From contig JAGRIE010000004.1 in assembly GCA_020443425.1 (NCBI GenBank), forward strand, positions 1 to 64,000: 64,000 nt of DNA, given 5' to 3'. The stretch comes from Halioglobus sp. (lineage in GTDB: Bacteria > Pseudomonadota > Gammaproteobacteria > Pseudomonadales > Halieaceae). Both the position numbers and the translations under genes were made by a program. Of the stretch, positions 53,664 through 63,080 are shown piece after piece. Under the pieces are notes generated by a model. It ran no database searches and had not been told where the DNA came from. It saw nothing but the letters and a program-made list of their open reading frames with translations. The stretch's first letter is position 1, and the number at the start of each line of letters is the position of its first letter.

Positions 53664-54863
53664 ATGGTCAGGCCTGTGCTCGCACTGTTACTGATTACGT
53701 CGCTGCTGCTGGGCGCGTGCAGCGATGGCGACAGCCCGCAGGAGTCCACCGCTGTGCCCTTCGCGGGTTACACCAGCGACCTTTACAGCGGCACACGGCA
53801 CTGGCTGTGCCACCCCGCACTGGGGGCTGCAGAGAATATCTGCGCCGCCAATCTGGACAGCACCAGGGTCTATGCTGACGGCACTACTGAAATCGAGCCG
53901 TTTACAGCCGCCGCCGAGCCCAGGGTGGACTGTTTCTATGTCTATCCCACCTACAGCACCGATCCGGGCGCAAACTCTGACCTGAACGAGGGCGCGGGTG
54001 AAATCTATGCCACCCTCAGCCAGGCGGCCCGCTACTCCCAGTTCTGCCGACTGTTTGTGCCGGTGTACCGGCAGACCACGATAGGCGCACTGTTCAGCGC
54101 CGAGGCGCCCGATTTCAGCCGCGCCTACATCGACGTGCTGGACAGCTTCAAACAGTACATCGCCAACGACAACCAGGGCAGGGGCTTTGTCCTGATCGGC
54201 CACTCACAGGGCAGCAGTCACCTGCGCCGCCTGATCGCTGAAGAGATAGAGACCGATGACTATCTGCTGCAGCACCTCATATCCGCACATTTATTAGGGA
54301 CTTCGATCACCAAACCCGAGGGTGTGGAGACAGGCAGCGAGTTTCGCCTGGTACCGGTTTGCCGCACGGCCGACCAGATCGGCTGCGTTGTCAGTTACGC
54401 CACTTTCCGCGACAGCGACCCCCATCTGGCCGCAGGACAGGCCTTTTTCGGCGCCGCCGTCAACGGTGAGCGGGCCATCTGCACACATCCCGCCGCCCTG
54501 TCCGGCGGCCGCGCCAACCTGTCCGGCTACTTTCCGTTGTCACCCGACCCCGTACTGGGCGCCCTCATCATCAAAAGGGCGGACGGCCCGTTCGCCGACG
54601 CCGCCAGTGCACCCGTGATCACCACTCCCTTCTACTCCCTGCCGGGACTGGTCAGCGGCGAGTGTGTCGTGGACAGCAACGGGGTCAGTTACCTGGAGGC
54701 CACTGTCCACGCCGACGTCAACGACCCGCGCGCGGATGATATCAACGGGGAATTCATGTTCGGGATCGGTTACGGCCTGCACCTGGTGGATATGACCCTG
54801 GCATTGGGGGACCTGGTCTCGCTGGGCGCGGTGGAGGCCAATGCCTGGCTGCAGAACCAGTAG
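53664..54863 (+). CDS. DUF3089-type alpha/beta hydrolase lipoprotein
   Basis: The 399-aa protein has a lipoprotein signal peptide (LITSLLLGACSDGDS, Cys at about 18) and an alpha/beta-hydrolase domain of the DUF3089 type. The family segment DCFYVYPTYSTD appears near residues 90-101, and the nucleophile elbow GFVLIGHSQGSSHLRRL near 173-189. A Cys-His pair (ICTHPAAL) occurs further on. It is probably an envelope-located esterase or lipase of unknown substrate. The ATG follows AGGGGA; an open frame upstream is ignored because the signal peptide starts here. Confidence 0.87.
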   Translation: MVRPVLALLLITSLLLGACSDGDSPQESTAVPFAGYTSDLYSGTRHWLCHPALGAAENICAANLDSTRVYADGTTEIEPFTAAAEPRVDCFYVYPTYSTDPGANSDLNEGAGEIYATLSQAARYSQFCRLFVPVYRQTTIGALFSAEAPDFSRAYIDVLDSFKQYIANDNQGRGFVLIGHSQGSSHLRRLIAEEIETDDYLLQHLISAHLLGTSITKPEGVETGSEFRLVPVCRTADQIGCVVSYATFRDSDPHLAAGQAFFGAAVNGERAICTHPAALSGGRANLSGYFPLSPDPVLGALIIKRADGPFADAASAPVITTPFYSLPGLVSGECVVDSNGVSYLEATVHADVNDPRADDINGEFMFGIGYGLHLVDMTLALGDLVSLGAVEANAWLQNQ

Positions 54864-55064
54864 CAACTACCGCCTATTCACCACCGGACCGGCACAGAGT
54901 CCACACTTCCACCGGCTTTCTGTACTTTTCTCCAGTTTTTGGTTTGATTTTCCGGAAGCCACTGTTAAAAACTACCTAGATCGGTATTTGCCGCCGTCCG
55001 CTATACTTGGAACGTTGCAGCCTGACACTGGTCTATGTTCTGTAATAGTTACGTGGAGATAGTG

Positions 55065-55337
55065 ATGATTAGCTTAATCGAACACAGCGCCCAGGGCGCG
55101 ACCATCCAGCTGGACCAGCGCGAATTGCTATTGGTGATGGCCCTGATCCAGGAGGGTCGCGAATCCTTTGGATGCACCACCGATACCGGAGAGGCACTGG
55201 ATCAATTCTTTTGTTCGGCCAATATCCAGGTCGAGGAGGCGCGCCGCAAGCAGTTGAAGAAGGCCATGATGCGCCAGAAAATCAGCGTGGTACCCAAGCG
55301 CACAACCCGGCCCCGCAAAGGTGTTTCCAACGGTTAA
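55065..55337 (+). CDS. Hypothetical protein, 90 aa
   Basis: I do not recognise a named family. The small protein starts MISLIEHSAQGATIQLDQRE with a GGAG site seven bases before the ATG, and has a helical middle (LLLVMALIQEGRESFGCTTD) and a strongly basic C-terminus (KRTTRPRKGV). A TATACT hexamer 58 bases upstream could be its -10 element. It is monocistronic, between the hydrolase and the DUF3014-type gene. The basic tail may bind nucleic acid, but this is a guess. Confidence 0.7.
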   Translation: MISLIEHSAQGATIQLDQRELLLVMALIQEGRESFGCTTDTGEALDQFFCSANIQVEEARRKQLKKAMMRQKISVVPKRTTRPRKGVSNG

Positions 55338-55564
55338 ACCCCGCCCCAGCCGCAGTACAGTACACGGCTTTGCCCCGAGCCGTGCCGAGTTCCAGCCCTG
55401 TGCAACCCCGGGGCGCGGCCGCTGATCATCTCACCACGTTCCCACGAAACATTTCCGCGCCACTGGCTGGTGAACCCGGCACAGAGTATTCTGTCATACA
55501 CTATGGTGCACGATAATCTTTGCGCTATCGCAATACAGCGTTACCCAGTGGAGGAGAACCGCAA

Positions 55565-56446
55565 ATGAGAGCAGAGCCGGAAGAAGTGTCACGTCACAAC
55601 GTCAAGCCCAGCAGATTCCCTTTTGTCGAGTTATTGCTCGCGCTGGGCGTCATCGCGGCGCTGGCGGCCTTCTGGTTCTGGTCAGAGGAGAAAAAACCGG
55701 AGGAAACGGCAGCCGCACTGCCTGAAGTCGTCGTTCCCGCGCAGCCGCCCGAGCTACCACCGACACCGGATATCCCGGTACGCGAGGAGGTGGTGACAGT
55801 AACAGAGACCACGGCGGTCGAAACCGACACCACTGAGCCGGTCGAAACCGAGGCACCGCCGCCTCTCACGGTTGCAGACGGCGATGCGATACTGCGCCAG
55901 CAACTGTCGGCGGCCGGCGCTGGCGCCCCACTCACCCGGCTGGTGAGCGGTGAACAACCGCTCGACCTGAGTGCAGCACTGATCGACGGGCTGGGCCGCG
56001 GTATCATCCTGCGCAAGATGCTGCCACTTGAGCGCCCCAAACAGGCGTTCAGCGTGGACCGGGAGGGCGACAGCCTGTACATGAGCCCCGCCAGCTACAA
56101 CCGCTACAACGCCTTTACAGACGCCGTCACCACCCTCAACACCAGCGTCCTGGTGGAGACGTTTCACACGCTGCGCCCGCTGTACCAGCAGACCTATGAG
56201 CAGCTGGGACTCGATCCCGAGGATTTTGACAATGCAATCATCCGCACGCTGGATATGGTGCTGGCGACACCGGAGATTGCCGAGCCGATCGCACTGAAAC
56301 CGAAGTCGGTCGTCTACGTCTACGCCGACCCCGCGCTGGAGAGCCTGCCCGCACTGCAGAAGCAATTGCTGCGCATGGGCCCGGACAACCTCCGCCGCAT
56401 CAAAAAACAGGCGCGAGTACTGCGTGAGGGCCTGCTGGCGCAGTGA
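55565..56446 (+). CDS. DUF3014-type single-pass membrane protein
   Basis: The 293-aa protein has a short cytoplasmic N-terminus, one membrane helix (FPFVELLLALGVIAALAAFW, about residues 18-37) and a Pro/Glu/Thr/Val-rich linker to about residue 95. The C-terminal globular domain matches what I know of DUF3014 (LVSGEQPLDLSAALIDGLGR, then RILLRK-like and YNRYNAFTDAV segments). The ATG at 55565 follows GGAGGAGA. Function is unknown; the domain should be periplasmic. It ends convergently, 34 bases from the FAD oxidoreductase gene. Confidence 0.85.
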   Translation: MRAEPEEVSRHNVKPSRFPFVELLLALGVIAALAAFWFWSEEKKPEETAAALPEVVVPAQPPELPPTPDIPVREEVVTVTETTAVETDTTEPVETEAPPPLTVADGDAILRQQLSAAGAGAPLTRLVSGEQPLDLSAALIDGLGRGIILRKMLPLERPKQAFSVDREGDSLYMSPASYNRYNAFTDAVTTLNTSVLVETFHTLRPLYQQTYEQLGLDPEDFDNAIIRTLDMVLATPEIAEPIALKPKSVVYVYADPALESLPALQKQLLRMGPDNLRRIKKQARVLREGLLAQ

Positions 56447-56480
56447 GTGCCGGCGCGGCCGGGTTCAGGGAACCGGGCCG

Positions 56481-57764
56481 CTACAGCCAGTCCCGCAGGC
56501 GGAAGTACAACATCCCCAGCGCAACCAGCTGCGCGCCCGCTCTCTGTCCAAACGGTAGCTTGCGGTGGGGGACGCGGGCGAACAGGTCCATCTCCTTCGA
56601 GCTGCCAGTGACAGCATCCGCCAGTACTTCGCCGAAGGCATGGCTCAAACTCACGCCGTGCCCGCTGTAACCGAGGGCGTAGAAGACATTCGCCCCGATG
56701 CGGCCAAGCAGTGGCACCCGGTTGACGACAATGCCGATTTTGCCGCCCCAGGCGTAGTCGATACGCCTGTGCGCCAGCTGCGGGTAGACTTGCCGCAACC
56801 GCGGCAGCATCGCCTTTTCAATACTGCGGGGCTCGCGGCCGGAATAATGGCAGCGGCCACCGAACAACAGCCGCCTGTCTGCGGACAGACGAAAGTAATC
56901 GAGCACCTCGTTCATGTCACAGACCGCCAGATCCTCCGCGTTGATGCTGGCAGCCTCATCCGGGCTCAGCGGCTCGGTCGCTATGATATAGCTGCCGGCG
57001 GGGAATACGAGGCCGGAGAACAGCGCCGGTTCGAGGTGCTGGTACCCGTTTCCGGCCAGCACCACGAAATCCGCCGTCACACTGCCGTGCGCAGTCCTCA
57101 CCACCGCCGGGGTACCGTGGTCGATGGCTGTCACCTCACTGCCCTCATAGATTGCCGCACCCAGCCCTGCTGCGGCCCGCGCCTGGCCGAGACAGAGGTT
57201 GAGCGGGTGCAGGTGTCCGTTGCGCATGTTGACCAGGCCACCGAGGTATTGGTCAGTGCCCAGCAGCACGGACAGGTCCGCCGCCGACACCAGTCGCAAC
57301 TGCGGCTCCATGCCCCTCTGGCAGAGCGACTCGTACATGCGCTGCTGTCGCTCCAGGTGGCGCGGCCGGAGCGCCACATCCAGCGCACCGTATTTGAGGT
57401 CGCAATCGATGCCGTACTGCTGCACGCGCCGCGCAATGATATCGTGCCCGCGATACCCCAGCTCAAACACGGAATCCGCATACGCCCCACTATCGAGTCG
57501 CTCCAGCCGGGCTTCCCCGGGAACACCACCGAGCATCTGGCCGCCGTTGCGCCCGGAGGCACCCCAGCCCACCCGGTGCTGCTCGAGCACCGTGACGCTG
57601 TACCCGCGCTCGGCGAGGGACAGCGCGGTGGCGATACCGGTGAAGCCCCCGCCCACCACACAGACATCGCTGCGCACGGTGTCGCACAGGGGCGAAAACG
57701 CCACGGTTTCCGAGCGGGTGGCGGCGTAATAGGATGGGGGATGTGGTGCGGCGGGTGAGTGCAT
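56481..57764 (-). CDS. FAD-dependent oxidoreductase (DAO/PuuB-like)
   Basis: The 427-aa protein is a D-amino-acid-oxidase-fold flavoenzyme. The dinucleotide-binding motif VVGGGFTGIATALSLAERG lies at residues 37-55, followed by GWGASGRNGGQML, and the C-terminal GYSGHGVSLSHAFGEVLADA is typical of gamma-glutamylputrescine oxidase-like (PuuB/OrdL) proteins. It probably oxidises a secondary or primary amine. No polyamine genes are adjacent, so the substrate is uncertain. It is alone on the reverse strand, upstream of an unknown gene. Confidence 0.88.
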   Translation of the reverse strand: MHSPAAPHPPSYYAATRSETVAFSPLCDTVRSDVCVVGGGFTGIATALSLAERGYSVTVLEQHRVGWGASGRNGGQMLGGVPGEARLERLDSGAYADSVFELGYRGHDIIARRVQQYGIDCDLKYGALDVALRPRHLERQQRMYESLCQRGMEPQLRLVSAADLSVLLGTDQYLGGLVNMRNGHLHPLNLCLGQARAAAGLGAAIYEGSEVTAIDHGTPAVVRTAHGSVTADFVVLAGNGYQHLEPALFSGLVFPAGSYIIATEPLSPDEAASINAEDLAVCDMNEVLDYFRLSADRRLLFGGRCHYSGREPRSIEKAMLPRLRQVYPQLAHRRIDYAWGGKIGIVVNRVPLLGRIGANVFYALGYSGHGVSLSHAFGEVLADAVTGSSKEMDLFARVPHRKLPFGQRAGAQLVALGMLYFRLRDWL

Positions 57765-57875
57765 GTGCCTAGGGACGCGCCACCTCCACCATTCCCGTGC
57801 TGACAGCGCCAGTCAGCATGGCGTCGGCCGGGCGCAGTCTATCCGTGGCGAAGGGAACAGCTGCACCGGCGCGAC

Positions 57876-58523
57876 TCACGCTACGTGAATAATATCTTCC
57901 GCTGCCAGGCCGGAGGGATTGTACTTCATATCAACCCTGGCACGCGCGATTCCGGAGTCCATATCCCAGTTCACACCACTGGAACTCACACCTATCTCGC
58001 AGCCGATCAATGCAGTGACCGAGCCATTCACATCATTGACCACCAGCCGCCCCGGCGCAAAACTGGCCAGCGGAGGCACTACGTCGGGCCAGTCCCGCCA
58101 GTGCCCCCGGCCCTTCGCCCCCAGCATCCGGGAGTGCGAGGCCACGATATCATGCGGCAGTTCCACCACGATCAGGTCGCTGCCGAAATCGTGGAGTTCA
58201 CCGCCCATCGGCGTCTTGGGTGGCTTCAGACCGGTAAGTCGAATAGCGTGGCTGCGGCGTCGCAGGCGACCGCGCCGAATCAGGGCGCGGACGAACTGTT
58301 CAATCTCTGCTGCAGGCGCATCGGTTTTCGCGGCAACGATTGATGCCAGCTCTGCCGGATCAGTGTGGTCCCCGCTCTGCACTTCGAACAGAGTGACAAG
58401 CTCATGAAATTGCAATTTCGGCGGGGTCGTGCCGTAGGGACTGTGGAGATGTAAGCCCTCCCGACCCAACTTCACTATGCACTTGGTAGTCAGCCTTAGC
58501 GGAAGATCGGCAAGTTTATCCAT
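57876..58523 (-). CDS. Hypothetical protein, 215 aa, with PqqD-like N-terminal winged-helix pattern
   Basis: I do not recognise the whole protein. Residues about 30-95 (KLQFHELVTLFEVQSGDHTD, then PAELASIVAAKTDAPAAEIE and QFVRALIRRGRL) show the helix spacing of PqqD-like peptide-recognition domains. The resemblance is by eye and weak. The C-terminal half is beta-rich with a Gly/Asp-rich end (DMDSGIARARVDMKYNPSGL). There is no signal peptide or membrane segment. It is monocistronic. Confidence 0.75.
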   Translation of the reverse strand: MDKLADLPLRLTTKCIVKLGREGLHLHSPYGTTPPKLQFHELVTLFEVQSGDHTDPAELASIVAAKTDAPAAEIEQFVRALIRRGRLRRRSHAIRLTGLKPPKTPMGGELHDFGSDLIVVELPHDIVASHSRMLGAKGRGHWRDWPDVVPPLASFAPGRLVVNDVNGSVTALIGCEIGVSSSGVNWDMDSGIARARVDMKYNPSGLAAEDIIHVA

Positions 58524-58928
58524 TGCAAGGTTCTCAAATTCCAGACGTGTTAAATCCTGCGAAGGAGTAAGGTTATTATGACTGCTTTCATCCTAAGCCC
58601 GTACCATAGTGTAGAGAAGAGTAAAGCGAAAGCCAGCAGTTTTTTCCGCCCGAGTTAAGACATGGCCCACATAAATCCTCAATACTGCCGTCCGTGAATC
58701 ACACAGCCGCCGGACGAGGGCTCGCCTCAGGCCCCGGCCATGCATCACCGCGCATGATCCCTGCGTAAATTGACACTACCGGTATCACGACTATCTTTTC
58801 ATTCAGGACTGGGATCAGCCCCTCTGCCATACCCGGGAATGGGAAGCGCGCAATCATCGCCTCACCCGCTGCGGGCAGCCCCAACCGGCTGGTGCCAGAA
58901 AGCGCAGGAACCACGCAAGGACACTGTC
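58524..58928. other. Divergent intergenic region
   Basis: This 405-base region lies between the 215-aa unknown gene (reverse) and the large hydrolase gene (forward) and must contain both promoters. Its left half (58550-58680) is less GC-rich than average. A reverse-strand frame of 71 codons (58699-58914) is open but not gene-like. I see no repeat, RNA gene or clear operator. Confidence 0.5.
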
Positions 58929-60554
58929 ATGCCCAAAGTAAAAGCACCGTACTACCCCATCATCTACGTGCGCGGCTTCGCCATGACCAGGGGCGAAATC
59001 GACGAGACCACAGCCGACCCGTTCTGCGGCTTCAACCTCGGCTCCACGGTGTTCCGGGCCGTGCCCGACGCCAGGCGGAAACCGCGGAAATATGTCTTTG
59101 AATCCCCGGTGGTGCGCCTCGCGTCGCAGCATGGCTACCGGGATGTCTATGAAGACGGCTATGACATTGTCGACCCGGAATGGGAAACGGATGCCGATGG
59201 CAAGCCCACCGGCAATACCATCGAGGGCAAATCCATTATTGTGTACCGCTATTACGATGCCGCATCCAGCCTGCTCGGCGACAGCAACACCCCGGACATT
59301 GAAACCTTTGCCAAAGGGCTCTCGAACCTGGTGTTCCGGGTGCGACAGCTGATCTGTGACAACAAGGCCAACGGCATCAGCGAAGCCGATTTCCGCTGCT
59401 ATCTGGTGGCGCACTCCATGGGGGGACTGGTATGCCGCGCGTTTTTGCAAAACCCGGCGCTGGACCCGAAAAAAATGCGCGACCACATCGACAAGTTTTT
59501 CACCTATGCCACGCCCCACAACGGCATAGACCTCGGCAGGTTCAATATACCGAGCGGCCTGTCCCTGTTCGACATCAACAATTTTGATCGCGACAAACGT
59601 ATGCCGGAGTACCTCGACCTGAAGACAGCGTGGAAGAAACACGGTCGCGTCGACCTCGTGCCCGAGAACCGTTTTTCATCGCGGCGCATCTTTTGCATGA
59701 TCGGAACCAATCGCATGGACTACGATGCCGGAGCCGGACTGTCGCGCACCTTTGTGGGCCACGGCAGTGATGGACTGGTGCGCATAAGCAATGCCACGGT
59801 GTGCGGTCTCAACGCCAACGGCAGCCTGGGTGAGCCCTGCGCCAAGGCTTTCACCTTCCGCTCGCACTCGGGCCCGTTCGGCATTGTCAACAGCGAAGAG
59901 GGCTACCAGAATCTCTCGCGCTTCCTGTTCGGGGATGTCCGCGTCGATATCTGGATGGATATCGAGGATATCCGCCTGCCCGACGCTGTCAAAGCACACG
60001 AGGACGCCGGGCGTGAAATCGGCGCGCTGTACCAGGTCGAGGTGCTGGCCTCCCCGCGCGGCAAGCTGTGGTATCTCACCCGCCGCACATCCGAAGAGGA
60101 TTCCGTCGCCTGCGTGACACACGCCGACTGGCGCAAAGCCCCATCGCTCTATCTCTCCAGCGTTTTTCTCGCCAACAGCGCCAGGGTCAACCCGAAACGG
60201 CGATCGCTGGCCTACAATATGACGCTGGGGGTGCGCGTGCCGGACTACGAGATTGAGAAAAAGCTCTGGATCAATGAGCACTACGAGGGTGGCTACCTGT
60301 ACCGCAACTCCATCATCCTGGAAATGGTGCCGCCGCGCAGCGCCCGCGAGAAATGGAAGGTGATGTACGCCTGGCAGGATTCCGGCGTATCCAGCGCCAG
60401 CACAGAGGTGGACGCCGAACAACTGAAAGGCGGCAGCGTTGCGGTGCCTATCCCGTTTGAGAGCCATACCCGTGCCCCCGATGGTACGCAGACGCCGACC
60501 AACCCGGGCATCAAAGGCCGACTGCGCTTCGTTATCTCGGCCTGGAATACCTAG
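58929..60554 (+). CDS. Lipase-like alpha/beta hydrolase, 541 aa
   Basis: The protein has an alpha/beta-hydrolase domain in its first 340 residues with a complete apparent triad: Ser163 in the elbow LVAHSMGGLVCR, Asp281 in GHGSDGLVRI and His313 in FRSHSGPFGIVN. The N-terminal PIIYVRGFAM is the usual first strand with oxyanion loop. About 200 extra C-terminal residues form a beta-rich domain (VRVDIWMDIEDIRLP onwards). No signal peptide is seen. The ATG at 58929 follows AAGGA. It probably cleaves an ester or lipid; the substrate is unknown. Confidence 0.87.
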   Translation: MPKVKAPYYPIIYVRGFAMTRGEIDETTADPFCGFNLGSTVFRAVPDARRKPRKYVFESPVVRLASQHGYRDVYEDGYDIVDPEWETDADGKPTGNTIEGKSIIVYRYYDAASSLLGDSNTPDIETFAKGLSNLVFRVRQLICDNKANGISEADFRCYLVAHSMGGLVCRAFLQNPALDPKKMRDHIDKFFTYATPHNGIDLGRFNIPSGLSLFDINNFDRDKRMPEYLDLKTAWKKHGRVDLVPENRFSSRRIFCMIGTNRMDYDAGAGLSRTFVGHGSDGLVRISNATVCGLNANGSLGEPCAKAFTFRSHSGPFGIVNSEEGYQNLSRFLFGDVRVDIWMDIEDIRLPDAVKAHEDAGREIGALYQVEVLASPRGKLWYLTRRTSEEDSVACVTHADWRKAPSLYLSSVFLANSARVNPKRRSLAYNMTLGVRVPDYEIEKKLWINEHYEGGYLYRNSIILEMVPPRSAREKWKVMYAWQDSGVSSASTEVDAEQLKGGSVAVPIPFESHTRAPDGTQTPTNPGIKGRLRFVISAWNT

Positions 60555-60739
60555 GGCAGTCAATCCCGATCGCTGTCGTGCAGTTGCCCTGACTCTCGGC
60601 ACAGTTCCGGAACCCCGTTACCACCCCCTGCGCGGCTGCCGGCACTGGCGCCCGGCCTGCGACAATTTGTCACATCCCGCACCACCGCCAACTTGTCTAC
60701 AATGCCGCCCCTGAAAATGAACCGGAATTGGAGAAATTC

Positions 60740-62941
60740 ATGGGCTTCAACGCACGCCCCCTCATCGTCGCCCTGGCAGCCTGCAGTTCAGCCCTCGCCA
60801 GCGCCGACCACGTCGAACACAGCGAGGAACTCAGCGAAGTACTGGTCACTGCGACCGAATGGGATTCGGCCAACGGCGCCACACGGCTCACCGCGGAGGA
60901 TTTGCGGCCGCAGCGTGCGGCCACCAGCGACAGCGCCGCGCTGCTGCGCGGATTGCCCGGCGTCACGGTCTACGGCGCCGGCGGTGTTTCCAGCCTGCCG
61001 GTGATTCGCGGTCTCGGCGATGACCGCCTGCGCATCAAGGTCGACGGCATGGACCTGGTCTCCGCCTGTGGCAACCATATGAACCCACCCATGTCCTATA
61101 TCGATCCCACCAATGTGGACAGCATCGAAGTGCTGGCCGGCATCACTCCCGTCAGCCAGGGTGGCGACAGCATTGGCGGCTCCATTATCGTGAAATCACC
61201 GGAGCCTGAATTCGCCGGCAATGGCGACACAGTCATCACAGACGGCGAGATAGGCTCTTTCTACCGCTCCAATGGCGACGCCTACGGCGGCAACCTGGCG
61301 CTGACGGCTGCCAATGACTGGATCAGTGTGCGCTACAGCGGCGCCTATGCCACCGCAAACAACTACAAGGCCGGCAAGAACTTCAAGGCCGCCGGACCCG
61401 CTGCGCCGGGGCGTGACTCACTGGCTGCTGACGAAGTCGGCTCCACCTACTACGAGACACAAAACCAGAGAGTCGGCGCCGCCGTAAAACTGGACAACCA
61501 CCTCATCGACCTCGAGGTGGGTTACCAGCACATTCCCGACCAGGGCTTCCCCAACCAGCGGATGGACATGCTGGACAACGAAAGCACCCAGATCGTCCTG
61601 AGACACAGCGCGGACTACACATGGGGCGAAATCAATTCCCGTGTGTTCCACGAAAAAACTGACCACGAAATGAATTTCGGGGACGACAAGCAGTACCGGT
61701 ACGGCGATGCGCCCGGCATGCCCATGAAAACCCGCGGCAAAAACGATGGCCTGGCGCTGTCGCTGGACTACAAACTGTCTGATCGCGACCTGCTGCGCGT
61801 GGGCGGTGAAGTGCAGCAGTACCAGCTGGATGACTGGTGGCCGCCATCGGGCACCGGCATGATGATGTCGCCGGAGACATTCTGGAACATCCGCGATGGC
61901 AAACGCGACCGCTACGCGCTTTTCGGCGAGTGGCAGGCGCAGTGGAACCCCGAGTGGATGACACTGGCCGGTGTGCGCTATGAGGCGGTACATATGGACA
62001 CCGGTGATGTCCAGGGCTACAGCATGATGTACCAGGCCGACGCCACCGCATTCAACGCCCGCGATCACAGCATCAACGACAACAACTGGGATGCCAGCGT
62101 GCAGGCGCGCTATATCCCCAGCGAGTACCTGAGCTGGGAATTTGGCGCGGCGCGCAAGACCCGCTCACCCAACCTCTACGAGCGCTACACCTGGTCGACC
62201 GTCGGCATGGCAATGCGGATGGTGAACCTGGCCGGCGACGGCAACGGGTATGTCGGCAACCTTGACCTGGACCCGGAAATCGCCAACACCGTGAGCGTAA
62301 CGCTGGACTGGCACGACCCTCGGCAGGAGCACTGGCAACTGGCCGTCTCACCCTACTACACCTATGTGGAAAGCTATATTGACGCTGCCACCTGTACCGC
62401 CATGATGTGCAATGAGTCCAACTCCGTACCGGGCTTCCGCTATCTCACCTTCGACAACGCCGACGCCTGGCTGTACGGCGTGGATATCTCGGGTTTCCGC
62501 CACCTCGGTGGCAGCGAGGCGCTGGGGGACTTCACGCTGCGCGGCACCGTCAGTTATGTCAGGGGAGAAAACGACTCAACCGGGGACAATCTCTACAACA
62601 TGATGCCCCTGAACGCCACGGCGACACTCGAGTACAACAGGCTGTCATGGACAGGTGCACTGGAGTGGCAGGTTGTCGATGACAAGGACAAGATCTCAGA
62701 GGTGCGCAATGAAGTGCCGACCTCCAGCTACAGCCTGCTCAATATTCGCGGCAGCTACACCTGGCGCGACGTGCGGCTGGACCTGGGCGTGGAGAACGCG
62801 CTCGACAAAGGCTACGACATGCCGCTGGGCGGCGCCTATGTCGGCCAGGGGCAAACCATGAGCCCGACCGGTGTACCCTGGGGCGTTGTTGTCCCGGGCA
62901 TGGGCAGGTCTTTGTACGTGGGCGTCAATTACAGCTTCTAG
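60740..62941 (+). CDS. TonB-dependent copper receptor, OprC/NosA-like
   Basis: The 733-aa outer-membrane receptor has a signal peptide (about residues 1-21), a plug domain and a barrel ending in Phe (LYVGVNYSF). Two copper-binding motifs known from Pseudomonas OprC are visible: Cys110-x3-Met114 in DLVSACGNHMNPPMSYIDP, and His309-x-Met311 in KTDHEMNFGDD. The barrel is also Met-rich (GTGMMMSPE, CTAMMCNES). It likely imports copper, as for cuproenzyme assembly. The ATG at 60740 has a GGAG site; an upstream TTG in frame does not. It is monocistronic. Confidence 0.9.
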   Translation: MGFNARPLIVALAACSSALASADHVEHSEELSEVLVTATEWDSANGATRLTAEDLRPQRAATSDSAALLRGLPGVTVYGAGGVSSLPVIRGLGDDRLRIKVDGMDLVSACGNHMNPPMSYIDPTNVDSIEVLAGITPVSQGGDSIGGSIIVKSPEPEFAGNGDTVITDGEIGSFYRSNGDAYGGNLALTAANDWISVRYSGAYATANNYKAGKNFKAAGPAAPGRDSLAADEVGSTYYETQNQRVGAAVKLDNHLIDLEVGYQHIPDQGFPNQRMDMLDNESTQIVLRHSADYTWGEINSRVFHEKTDHEMNFGDDKQYRYGDAPGMPMKTRGKNDGLALSLDYKLSDRDLLRVGGEVQQYQLDDWWPPSGTGMMMSPETFWNIRDGKRDRYALFGEWQAQWNPEWMTLAGVRYEAVHMDTGDVQGYSMMYQADATAFNARDHSINDNNWDASVQARYIPSEYLSWEFGAARKTRSPNLYERYTWSTVGMAMRMVNLAGDGNGYVGNLDLDPEIANTVSVTLDWHDPRQEHWQLAVSPYYTYVESYIDAATCTAMMCNESNSVPGFRYLTFDNADAWLYGVDISGFRHLGGSEALGDFTLRGTVSYVRGENDSTGDNLYNMMPLNATATLEYNRLSWTGALEWQVVDDKDKISEVRNEVPTSSYSLLNIRGSYTWRDVRLDLGVENALDKGYDMPLGGAYVGQGQTMSPTGVPWGVVVPGMGRSLYVGVNYSF

Positions 62942-63080
62942 TCCGCACCATCGGGCTGCCATGAGCCAGTATTGACATGGAATCCTGTGCTGTGGTCTCT
63001 GTCGTTTCAACGCGGTGGAGGCTGATGCTAAGATTGCGGCCTTCCGCACCCTTCAGCGCAGCGCAGGATACAGGCCCCAC

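Noticed and set aside
56565-57758. 397-codon forward open frame opposite the FAD oxidoreductase
   Set aside because: Antisense shadow of a gene with a clear FAD motif.
58699-58914. 71-codon reverse frame with a hydrophobic stretch, before the large hydrolase gene
   Set aside because: Overlaps the expected promoter of the divergent gene and has no family character.
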